The notes beneath the pieces were generated by a model. The model was given only the letters and a program-made list of their open reading frames with translations, had not been told where the DNA came from and searched no databases. Of a stretch of DNA of 64,000 nucleotides, positions 17,966 through 25,228 are shown one piece after another; the stretch's first letter is position 1, and each line of letters opens with the position of its first letter. The stretch comes from Fibrella aestuarina BUZ 2 (GTDB lineage Bacteria > Bacteroidota > Bacteroidia > Cytophagales > Spirosomataceae), in NCBI RefSeq assembly GCF_000331105.1, contig NC_020054.1:6711445-6775444 (forward strand). Reading direction: 5' to 3'. The position numbers and the translations under genes were made by a program.

Positions 17966-18480
17966 ATGAAGCCCAGATCCCGCTCGGATATGTCCGTTAC
18001 GGGGAGGGGCCAGTTGATGGTTAGTTTCGGGTCGTTGTAGCGGATACCGGCTTCGTGTTCGGGCGCGTAAGCCGCGCTGTGGCAGTAGACCAGTTCGCAG
18101 TTAGGTTCGAGCGTCTGGAAACCGTGCGCACAGCCTTCGGGAATATACAGCATCTGCTGATTTTGGGCGGATAGCTCGGTGCCAAACCACTGCCAACGCG
18201 TGGGCGAGTCGGGCCGCAAATCGACCAGCACGTCGAATACACGGCCAGCTACGCAACGCACCAGCTTCACTTCGGCGGCGGGCGCGTGCTGGTAATGCAG
18301 CCCCCGGATGCTGCCTGGTTTGGCCGTCATCGACTGGTTCATCTGCACCCAGTCGGCGCACAACCCACGCGCCAGAAACGCGTCCCGATCGAAGGTGCGC
18401 ATAAACCAGCCCCGGTGATCGCCACGGGGGGCGGGCGTAATCAAAAATGCGCCGTTGATAGGAGTTTCGGCAAACGTCAT
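17953..18480 (-). CDS. dTDP-4-dehydrorhamnose 3,5-epimerase family protein
   Basis: 175 residues with the RmlC cupin plan: GDHRGWFMRTF, QMNQSMT, GSIRGLHYQ (with the catalytic His), VRCVAGRVFDVLVDLR, PEGCAHGFQTLE. In this context the substrate is expected to be the CDP-linked 4-keto-6-deoxyglucose made by RfbF/RfbG, not the dTDP form (inference from neighbours). Its ATG overlaps the last bases of rfbG (ATGA-type, 4 bases), so the two are translationally coupled. Confidence 0.88.
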   Translation of the reverse strand: MTFAETPINGAFLITPAPRGDHRGWFMRTFDRDAFLARGLCADWVQMNQSMTAKPGSIRGLHYQHAPAAEVKLVRCVAGRVFDVLVDLRPDSPTRWQWFGTELSAQNQQMLYIPEGCAHGFQTLEPNCELVYCHSAAYAPEHEAGIRYNDPKLTINWPLPVTDISERDLGFINVQ

Positions 18481-19565
18481 AAGGCCCAGGGAAGGTTAGT
18501 GGCACGCGCCCCGTCGACGTAAGCGGCCAGATCGGCGGCGGTATTAACGCTCCGGTTTTCGTACTGATCGCGGTACCAGAGCACCGAGCGCCGGATGGCC
18601 GTGGATGTATCCCAAACGGGTTGCCAGCCCAACCGCTGACGCGCTTTGGTGGCGTCGAGGCTCAGCAGGTGCGCTTCGTGCGGGTTTTCGGCCGATGGCT
18701 CTTCTTGCACCTGAATGAGCGGCCACACCGACCGGGCTTCCCGTACCACCGCCCGAACGGGTAACACATCAGCGGCATCAGGCCCAAAATTCCAGCCTTC
18801 AGCCGCCGTAACGTCGCCTTCCAGCAGGTGTTGGCTTAGCCGCAGGTAGCCCGACAGCGGTTCGAGCACGTGTTGCCAGGGCCGCACCGCCAGCGGGTTT
18901 CGGATGGGTACAGGTACGTGGTTCTGCACGCTACGGATGAGGTCAGGAACAAGCCGGTCTACGGCCCAGTCGCCCCCACCGATCACGTTGCCCGCCCGAC
19001 CACTCGCCACCAGCACCTGATGTGTTTGGCCATACTGCGCCGGGTTGAAAAAGGAATTTCGGTAACTGGCCGTAATGAGTTCCGCCGCTCCTTTCGATAC
19101 ACTGTAAGGGTCGAAGCCGCCCATCGGGTCGGTCTCGCGCAGGGGTTGGCCATCTTCGGGGTTTTCGTAGCACTTATCACTGGTCACCACCAGCACGGCC
19201 CGCACCGACGGCGTCTGCCGAACGGCTTCCAGCACCCGCGCCGTGCCCAGCACGTTGGTCTCGAGCGTATCGAGCGGTGTCCGGTATGATTCGCGCACCA
19301 ATGCCTGCGCCGCCATGTGAATGACCAGGTTGGGCTTTGCCGCCTGCATGGCCCCTATCAGGCTGGGTACGTCGTTGATGTCGGCCAGCGTTTCGGCTAC
19401 GTCGAGGTCCAGCAGCGCATAATGGCTGGGCGTGGTTGGGGCGGGTAACGAATAGCCGACCACCGTGGCGCCTAACTGCCGCAGCCAGTAGGCTAGCCAC
19501 GAGCCTTTGAAGCCCGTATGCCCCGTCAGAAAAATCGTTTTATGTCGATAAATGTCGTTGAACAT
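18477..19565 (-). CDS. rfbG: CDP-glucose 4,6-dehydratase
   Basis: 362-residue SDR enzyme converting CDP-D-glucose to CDP-4-keto-6-deoxy-D-glucose. Visible: the NAD loop GHTGFKGSWL at residues 15-24, VVTSDKCYEN with the catalytic Asp/Lys region, the YSVSK Tyr-Lys pair, and RAGNVIGGGDWA. Length and motifs match RfbG/DdhB. It lies between rfbF and the 3,5-epimerase gene with which it overlaps. No RfbH-type 3-dehydratase is nearby, so 3,6-dideoxy sugars are not the expected product. Confidence 0.93.
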   Translation of the reverse strand: MFNDIYRHKTIFLTGHTGFKGSWLAYWLRQLGATVVGYSLPAPTTPSHYALLDLDVAETLADINDVPSLIGAMQAAKPNLVIHMAAQALVRESYRTPLDTLETNVLGTARVLEAVRQTPSVRAVLVVTSDKCYENPEDGQPLRETDPMGGFDPYSVSKGAAELITASYRNSFFNPAQYGQTHQVLVASGRAGNVIGGGDWAVDRLVPDLIRSVQNHVPVPIRNPLAVRPWQHVLEPLSGYLRLSQHLLEGDVTAAEGWNFGPDAADVLPVRAVVREARSVWPLIQVQEEPSAENPHEAHLLSLDATKARQRLGWQPVWDTSTAIRRSVLWYRDQYENRSVNTAADLAAYVDGARATNLPWAL

Positions 19566-19661
19566 CGTTGTCAGCTTGATGGTTGGCGTCTACCGCTGCT
19601 GTTGCTTCGCGCTCAGCATGGGCGTTCCTTGTACAGATAACGTCATACAGTAAACACCAGG

Positions 19662-20438
19662 CTAATTATCCCACACCTTCCAGTCGGCTTGGCCGGTGGC
19701 CCAGGCGGTTTCGAGTTCGGTTTTGTCGCGGAGGGTGTCCATCGGTTTCCAGAAACCATGGTGGCGGAAGGCCATCAATTCACCCTGCGCCGCGAGCGTC
19801 TCCATCGGGTACCGCTCCCAGGTCGTATCGTCGCCGTCGATAAGGTCGATCACCGACGGATCACAGACAAAGAACCCCCCGTTGATCCAGGCGCCATCGC
19901 CCTTAGGTTTTTCTAGAAAGGAACGAACCCCGTTGCTATCCAGCACGTCGAGCGCGCCGAAACGGGCCGACGGCTGCACCGCCGTCAGCGTGCATTTTTT
20001 GCCGTGCTGCTGATGAAAGTTGACCAGTTCGGTGATGTCGACATCACCCACGCCATCGCCATAGGTCATCATAAACGACTCGTTGCCGATGTGGTGACGT
20101 ACCCGGCGCAGACGCCCGCCCGTCATGCTCGTCAGGCCTGTATCGACGAGTGTCACTTTCCAGGGCTCGGCATGCGAGTCGTGAATATCGATCCGGTTGG
20201 TCGACAGGTCGATGGTGACGTCGGACTGATGGAGGAAGTAGTTGGCGAAGAACTCTTTGATGATGTAGCCCTTATAGCCGAGGCAAACGATGAACTCATT
20301 GAAGCCATGGGCCGAATAGATTTTCATGATGTGCCACAGGATAGGCATCCCACCAATCTCGACCATCGGTTTGGGCTTAACGACCGTCTCTTCGCTCAGG
20401 CGCGTGCCGAGGCCGCCGGCCAGAATCACTACTTTCAT
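19662..20438 (-). CDS. rfbF: Glucose-1-phosphate cytidylyltransferase
   Basis: 258 residues; makes CDP-glucose from CTP and glucose 1-phosphate, the entry to CDP-deoxysugars. The nucleotidyltransferase loop GGLGTRLSEETVVKPKPM at the N-terminus, EIGGMPILWHIMKIYS, the GDGVGDVDI metal site and the C-terminal PMDTLRDKTELE tail are those of RfbF/DdhA. It is the first gene of the minus-strand operon; a 96-base gap separates it from rfbG. The 204-base region upstream, shared with the divergent 20643 gene, is AT-rich and should contain both promoters. Confidence 0.95.
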   Translation of the reverse strand: MKVVILAGGLGTRLSEETVVKPKPMVEIGGMPILWHIMKIYSAHGFNEFIVCLGYKGYIIKEFFANYFLHQSDVTIDLSTNRIDIHDSHAEPWKVTLVDTGLTSMTGGRLRRVRHHIGNESFMMTYGDGVGDVDITELVNFHQQHGKKCTLTAVQPSARFGALDVLDSNGVRSFLEKPKGDGAWINGGFFVCDPSVIDLIDGDDTTWERYPMETLAAQGELMAFRHHGFWKPMDTLRDKTELETAWATGQADWKVWDN

Positions 20439-20642
20439 GAATATGCGTGGCTATCTACGCGATGGGTTAGGCCCGGCAAGTTAAGGCAACTTCGCGCAGG
20501 TCAGAAAGCACCGTCCCAATTTTCATGCCAGCCGTTGATATGACTAATACAGCATATATTACCCGTTCAGAAATGTAACCAAATTGATTACTTACCTTAT
20601 CCAGTCGTAGCTGATCAAGCGGTCAAAAACCATCAAACGTTT

Positions 20643-21440
20643 ATGAAAGCCTACTCACTCCGCGCTTGGCTCCTGCTGCTGCTTCCCCTTTGTGCCGCCT
20701 TTACCTGCTCTGATCACCGCGAGCCTCAACCACTGCGGTATCGGTTAAAAACAGTCAAATACTCAGTAGGCCCTCCACCAAATTACACGCCACAGACTTT
20801 TACCCTTACTTACGATAGTAATGGTCGGATAGCAAGCTATGACTACGGAAGTAATGCCACGAATTGGACTGTCGGATACGACAACCAGAATCGGGTAGCT
20901 TCGATCTTTTTTCTAGACCGAGGTCAGAATGGCAATTACTTCAATGCGTATACCTATAATCAGCAAAGTCAGCTGACGCAGGTTACCCGTACCAGATATC
21001 CGGGTCGGTCAACCGAGCCAATAACGCCTCGGTTACAGAGTACGTACGACCTCAATTACGCATCAACCAGTGCTACAGTTCCCAGTAAGCTGATTACTAC
21101 GTACCTGGATCCGAACTCTTCACTGGAGCAGATTTATACGTTTAGCGGGGGTAATGCCATCCAGGTTGGCGACAAGACCTATACGTATGACAACACGCCA
21201 AATCCTTACAAAGGCTTGTTTGGTCTGAATTTGTATTTCAGCCTGGATCAGGGGTTTGGACTGCCCGTACCGATTAGTCCTTTCAGGCCTAGCCAGCGCT
21301 TTACAGATCTTGGCGTGAAGGTGTATAACCAGAATAACATCACGACCGATGCGACGCTAACCTATAATAGCGATGGACTCGTTACGAAAATCGATTACAA
21401 CGACGGGGCTTCCGAAGAATTTACCTACGAGGCATACTAA
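20643..21440 (+). CDS. Secreted protein with YD-like repeats, unknown function
   Basis: 265 residues with a signal sequence (MKAYSLRAWLLLLLPLCAAF) followed by Cys 22; the residue before the Cys is Thr, so lipidation is possible but not typical. The mature part has several units resembling YD/RHS repeats (FTLTYDSNGRIASYDYG, VGYDNQNRVASI, AYTYNQQSQLTQVTR, LTYNSDGLVTKIDYND), a beta-rich pattern common in Bacteroidota extracellular proteins. No toxin or cleavage domain is attached. Stands alone between rfbF and the helicase. Confidence 0.7.
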   Translation: MKAYSLRAWLLLLLPLCAAFTCSDHREPQPLRYRLKTVKYSVGPPPNYTPQTFTLTYDSNGRIASYDYGSNATNWTVGYDNQNRVASIFFLDRGQNGNYFNAYTYNQQSQLTQVTRTRYPGRSTEPITPRLQSTYDLNYASTSATVPSKLITTYLDPNSSLEQIYTFSGGNAIQVGDKTYTYDNTPNPYKGLFGLNLYFSLDQGFGLPVPISPFRPSQRFTDLGVKVYNQNNITTDATLTYNSDGLVTKIDYNDGASEEFTYEAY

Positions 21441-21486
21441 CCATCTTACCCCATTTCGACAGCCAACTTCTGGGGCAATTATTTCG

Positions 21487-21494
21487 TATTTTTG
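21487..21494 (+). promoter_or_regulatory. Bacteroidota -7 promoter box for the helicase gene
   Basis: TATTTTTG matches TAnnTTTG and lies 100 bases before the helicase ATG. Transcription from here would place the inverted repeat at 21509-21571 in the 5' untranslated leader. Confidence 0.45.
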
Positions 21495-21508
21495 AGTGTT
21501 ATTTTAAC

Positions 21509-21571
21509 GATGCTGGATGGTAGACCATGACCACTGTACGAGCAGTGATCGAAGCTCTACTGTCCAGCATC
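21509..21571 (+). repeat. Inverted repeat in the helicase 5' leader
   Basis: The outer 9-base arms GATGCTGGA (21509-21517) and TCCAGCATC (21563-21571) are perfect and extend imperfectly inward. A nested CACTG/CAGTG hairpin occupies 21532-21547. It sits between the predicted promoter and the start codon and may affect expression (inference). Confidence 0.55.
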
Positions 21572-21593
21572 TACCGTCTATAGATAGCACACA

Positions 21594-23894
21594 ATGATCG
21601 ATTATATAGCTGGGTTGAACGATCCGCAGCGTGAAGCGGTGGTCCACGGCAACGGGCCGCTGATGATTATCGCGGGGGCGGGTTCGGGCAAAACGCGCGT
21701 TCTGACGTATCGCATTGCGCACCTTATCGACAAGGGGGTTGACCCCTTTCGGATTCTGGCGCTTACCTTCACCAACAAGGCCGCCGGCGAGATGCGTCAC
21801 CGCATCGAGAAGGTAATTGGCAACGAGGCCCGCAACATCTGGATGGGTACGTTCCACTCGGTGTTTGCCAAGATTCTGCGCATCGAAGCGCAGGCCCTGG
21901 GTTATACCAGTAACTTCTCCATCTACGATACCGACGATTCGAAGTCGCTGCTGCGGAGCATCATCCGCGAGATGGGCCTCGACGATAAACAGTACCGCGC
22001 CAACGCCGTTTTCAACCGGATTTCAGGCGCAAAAAACCGGCTGGTCGGCGCCGAAGAATATCTGCTCAACCCGATTATTCAGGCCGATGATTCCTCGGCC
22101 AAGATGCCGGAGGTTGGTCGGATTTATAAGGAATACGCCCGGCGGTGCTTTGCGGCTAACGCCATGGATTTCGACGATCTGCTGTTCAACACGAATGTGT
22201 TGTTCCGCGATCACCTCGACATCCTACATAAGTATCAGCACAAGTTTCAGCACGTGCTGGTCGATGAGTTTCAGGATACCAACGTGTCGCAGTACCTCAT
22301 CACGCGCAAGCTGGCGGCGGTGCATCAGAACATCTGCGTGGTGGGCGACGATGCCCAGAGTATCTACGCGTTCCGGGGCGCCAACATCGAAAACATCCTG
22401 AATTTCCAGAAAGATTACGGCAAAGACACCGTCAAGATCGTCAAGCTGGAGCAGAACTACCGCAGCACCAACACCATCGTGCAGGCGGCCAATTCAGTGA
22501 TTGCCCGCAACCGGAATCAACTGGAGAAACGCGTTTTCACCGACAACGAAACCGGCCCGCTGATTGAGGTGATCAAAGCGGCCTCGGACAATGAAGAGGG
22601 GCGGCTGGTGGCCAACGGCATTTTTGAAGCGAAGGTGCAACAAGGCCTGCGCAACAACGACTTCGCCATTCTGTACCGCACCAACGCCCAGTCGCGGGCC
22701 TTCGAGGAAGCCCTGCGGAAACTGAGCATCAAGTACCGGATCATCGGGGGTCTTTCGTTCTACCAGCGCAAAGAGATCAAGGATCTGATCGCCTATTTGC
22801 GTTTTACGGTCAATCAGGCCGACGAAGAAGCGTTTAAGCGGATTATTAACCTACCCAAACGCGGCATTGGCGATACCACCCTGGCCAAGATTGCGGTGTT
22901 GGCCAGCGAAAAGAACGTACCCATCTGGGAGATCGTCAGTAACATTTCGCTCTACGTTGCCGGGCGAGCCATGATGGCCATTGAAGGCTTTGCCGAATTG
23001 ATCAAGAGCTTCGGCCTGATGCTCGACAAGAAAGATGCTTACGAGGTAGCGGCCCACGTGGCGAAGTCGTCGGGCATCCTGAAAGAACTGTACGAAGACA
23101 AAACCGTGGAAGGGCTGGCCCGCTACGAAAACGTGCAGGAATTGCTGAACGCCATTAAGGAGTTTGTCGACAACCCCGAAACGGAAGACAAAAGCCTCAG
23201 TTCGTTCCTGCAAACGGTGTCGCTGCTGACTACCGCCGACGAAAAAGAAGATGACGGCGACAACGACAAGGTAACGCTGATGACCATCCACGCCGCCAAA
23301 GGGCTGGAGTTCAAAAACGTACACATCGTGGGGCTGGAAGAAGACCTGTTTCCGAGCCAGATGATGCTCGAAAGCCGCGCCGATCTGGAGGAGGAACGTC
23401 GACTGTTCTACGTGGCCATCACCCGCGCCGAAAAGAAGCTGACGTTCTCCTTTGCCGAGTCGCGCTACCACTATGGCCGCCTGAAACTCTGCGAACCCAG
23501 CCGGTTCCTGATGGAAGTCGATCAGACGTACCTGAGCATGGCAAAAACGCCGACGCCGCCCAAACCGCGCTTCAACGGCGACGACAATTACGCCAGCCGC
23601 AACCGCGACGAAATGCCCTCTGCCGGTTCGATGAATTTCGTGCGGACGCTGGCGCAGAAAACGGCACAGCGGCAGGTACCCCAGCCAACCGTCACGCATA
23701 CCCCCTCGGCCGATTTTGCCCCCAGCAACACCGCAGAGCTAGCCGCCGGGCAGCGGGTCGAGCACGCCAAATTCGGTTTCGGCACCGTTAAATCCATGGA
23801 TACCAACGGCACCGAACGCAAAGCCGTCATTCAGTTCGACGTAGCTGGTGAGAAGACGCTCCTGCTCAGTTTCGCCAAGCTGCGAATTGTATAG
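21594..23894 (+). CDS. UvrD/PcrA-type superfamily 1 DNA helicase
   Basis: 766 residues; ATP-dependent 3'-5' helicase used in excision repair, replication restart and removal of RecA or RNA polymerase. Motifs in order: Q-motif LNDPQREAV; Walker A IIAGAGSGKTRVL; Walker B VDEFQDTN; VGDDAQSIYAFRGA; LEQNYRST; LMTIHAAKGLEF; FYVAITRAEKKL. The C-terminal ~45 residues (GQRVEHAKFGFGTVKSMD...SFAKLRIV) are the Tudor-like PcrA tail that contacts RNA polymerase. Length is normal for PcrA. Chromosomal, single gene, with a leader inverted repeat. Confidence 0.95.
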   Translation: MIDYIAGLNDPQREAVVHGNGPLMIIAGAGSGKTRVLTYRIAHLIDKGVDPFRILALTFTNKAAGEMRHRIEKVIGNEARNIWMGTFHSVFAKILRIEAQALGYTSNFSIYDTDDSKSLLRSIIREMGLDDKQYRANAVFNRISGAKNRLVGAEEYLLNPIIQADDSSAKMPEVGRIYKEYARRCFAANAMDFDDLLFNTNVLFRDHLDILHKYQHKFQHVLVDEFQDTNVSQYLITRKLAAVHQNICVVGDDAQSIYAFRGANIENILNFQKDYGKDTVKIVKLEQNYRSTNTIVQAANSVIARNRNQLEKRVFTDNETGPLIEVIKAASDNEEGRLVANGIFEAKVQQGLRNNDFAILYRTNAQSRAFEEALRKLSIKYRIIGGLSFYQRKEIKDLIAYLRFTVNQADEEAFKRIINLPKRGIGDTTLAKIAVLASEKNVPIWEIVSNISLYVAGRAMMAIEGFAELIKSFGLMLDKKDAYEVAAHVAKSSGILKELYEDKTVEGLARYENVQELLNAIKEFVDNPETEDKSLSSFLQTVSLLTTADEKEDDGDNDKVTLMTIHAAKGLEFKNVHIVGLEEDLFPSQMMLESRADLEEERRLFYVAITRAEKKLTFSFAESRYHYGRLKLCEPSRFLMEVDQTYLSMAKTPTPPKPRFNGDDNYASRNRDEMPSAGSMNFVRTLAQKTAQRQVPQPTVTHTPSADFAPSNTAELAAGQRVEHAKFGFGTVKSMDTNGTERKAVIQFDVAGEKTLLLSFAKLRIV

Positions 23895-23925
23895 TGTAGG
23901 TACGTTGGCCTTGTAATTAGTGCCA

Positions 23926-24318
23926 TTACCAGATGACATTGACTAGATCAGTATAGTGCCTGACGTTTGCATCAGCACTAATGAACGGTAACTGCTCATT
24001 AAGCGCAACAGCTATTAGTATTCGGTCAAATGGATCGCGATGTTGGGGTAAGAGTGGTATAGCACTGTATTGGTCAATATGTTGAATAGTTAACGGTAAC
24101 AGTATAAATCCGTCGTTCTGCATCCGTTCAGCTATGTCACGAATCGCGACAGGAAGATCAGGTAACTTGTCGATTTTCTGCTTAATGGCTATCTCGAACA
24201 AGCTAATTTCACTGACGTACACAGTGTCGCTTTGTAGCAGGCGAAGCGCCGCCCCTGACAGTTTAGAGGGACTGACCAAAGACCATATCAAAATTTGCGT
24301 ATCAATCAGGCACGCCAT
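23926..24318 (-). CDS. PIN-domain toxin (VapC-like)
   Basis: 130-residue PIN ribonuclease. The acidic metal site includes Asp6 (LIDTQILIW), Glu about 42 (SEISLFEIAIKQ), and the C-terminal DPFDRILIAVAL and ISADANVRHY. Such toxins cut tRNA or rRNA when not bound by their antitoxin. The start codon shares one base with the stop of the upstream antitoxin gene (TAATG), as usual for toxin-antitoxin operons. Convergent with the helicase gene. Confidence 0.88.
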   Translation of the reverse strand: MACLIDTQILIWSLVSPSKLSGAALRLLQSDTVYVSEISLFEIAIKQKIDKLPDLPVAIRDIAERMQNDGFILLPLTIQHIDQYSAIPLLPQHRDPFDRILIAVALNEQLPFISADANVRHYTDLVNVIW

Positions 24319-24536
24319 TACATGTAGTCAGCTAAATCGTCGATCGGGTCATTAAAATCATCAGGAACCTTGTACTTTCCTTCCCAACTTCCTAAACGTA
24401 CCCCTTTTCGCTCAGTTGGCAGCTGGGTCGTTTCCTGCAAAAAGGTGACCAGCACCGGCACTTCGTGATCAATCTGCGGAGCTTCATCCAGAAAGATCGT
24501 CCCATCTCGGTAAGTACCCGAAAGTGTTGTGAGCAT
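24318..24536 (-). CDS. Probable antitoxin partner of the PIN toxin
   Basis: 72 residues starting at ATG 24536 (MLTTLSGTYRDGTIFLDEAPQI); an in-frame extension to 24629 is not supported. The N-terminal beta-rich part (GTYRDGTIFLDEAP...EVPVLVTFLQ) resembles DUF2281-type proteins often paired with PIN toxins. The acidic C-terminus (DDFNDPIDDLADYM) is a plausible toxin-binding tail. No clear ribbon-helix-helix or AbrB DNA-binding motif is seen, so autoregulation is uncertain. The call rests on size, position and the one-base overlap. Confidence 0.7.
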   Translation of the reverse strand: MLTTLSGTYRDGTIFLDEAPQIDHEVPVLVTFLQETTQLPTERKGVRLGSWEGKYKVPDDFNDPIDDLADYM

Positions 24537-24675
24537 ACTGTTCTTCTTTGCTAGTAAAACGGAATTATTTACCTCGTAACCAAATATAGCCAAGTCTGGC
24601 CTTAGTACGGTTAAACCACTCGTCACCAATAGCAGCGTGCCGTCAGGCCTTTAAAGTTTCAGAAACTGGATAGGT

Positions 24676-25098
24676 TTACCCCCCGAACGTACCCAGCCAC
24701 TCGTCTTCTTTGGCGCGCATAGTGGCAGCGTCTTCATCGGTTTTGTCGCCGTAACCACAAAGATGAAGCAGGCCGTGGGCTAAGACGCGGCGCATCTCCT
24801 GCTCGGCCGACGTACCTAGCTGGGTAGCGTTGTCGGCTACACGGTCGACGCTGATGTAGATATCACCTTCGATGGGATCGTCGGCAAATTCGCGATTGTC
24901 GAAAGTGATAATGTCGGTGTAATAGTCGTGCTGCAAATAGTCGCGGTTGACTTGCAGGACGTATTCATCCGAGGCAAAAATGTAATTCAGATCGCCCAAT
25001 TCATGCCCCTCAGCCTTGGTTTGAGCCGTTAGCCAGCGTTTCACCGCCAGCTTCTGCGGCAGCTTGAAATCAACGTCTTCAGTGAAAAAGCGAATCAT
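24676..25098 (-). CDS. ybeY: Endoribonuclease YbeY, 16S rRNA maturation
   Basis: 140 residues from ATG 25098 (MIRFFTEDVDF); a longer frame to 25203 reads through an inverted repeat and is rejected. The metal site HGLLHLCGYGD (His-x3-His and a third ligand Asp in place of His, as often in Bacteroidota) is present near residues 107-117, with DIITFDNRE and GDIYISVDRV before it. YbeY trims the 3' end of 16S rRNA and takes part in ribosome quality control. It lies downstream of the thiamine-type TonB receptor gene, separated by a long inverted repeat. Confidence 0.95.
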   Translation of the reverse strand: MIRFFTEDVDFKLPQKLAVKRWLTAQTKAEGHELGDLNYIFASDEYVLQVNRDYLQHDYYTDIITFDNREFADDPIEGDIYISVDRVADNATQLGTSAEQEMRRVLAHGLLHLCGYGDKTDEDAATMRAKEDEWLGTFGG

Positions 25099-25105
25099 TG
25101 GAGCA

Positions 25106-25223
25106 TGTATAATGTACGATGAACAATGCGGTCCGCCGCCGCGGTACAATGGTTGCTGACGCAGCACACTAGCCAGTTGTACCGCGGCGGCGGCGGACCG
25201 CATTGTTCATCGTACATCATACA
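25106..25223. repeat. Long near-perfect inverted repeat between TonB receptor and ybeY
   Basis: Left arm 25106-25149 (44 bases) and right arm 25177-25223 (47 bases) are reverse complements apart from one mismatch and one 3-base GCC length difference. The inner part of each arm is GC-rich (GGTCCGCCGCCGCGG), the outer part AT-rich with GTACGATGAACAATG. There is a 27-base loop. It fills the space between two genes read in the same direction. Confidence 0.9.
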
Positions 25224-25228
25224 CTCCC

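Noticed and set aside
25099..25203. Extended N-terminus of ybeY
   Set aside because: It is translated from the long inverted repeat; the family starts at MIRFF.
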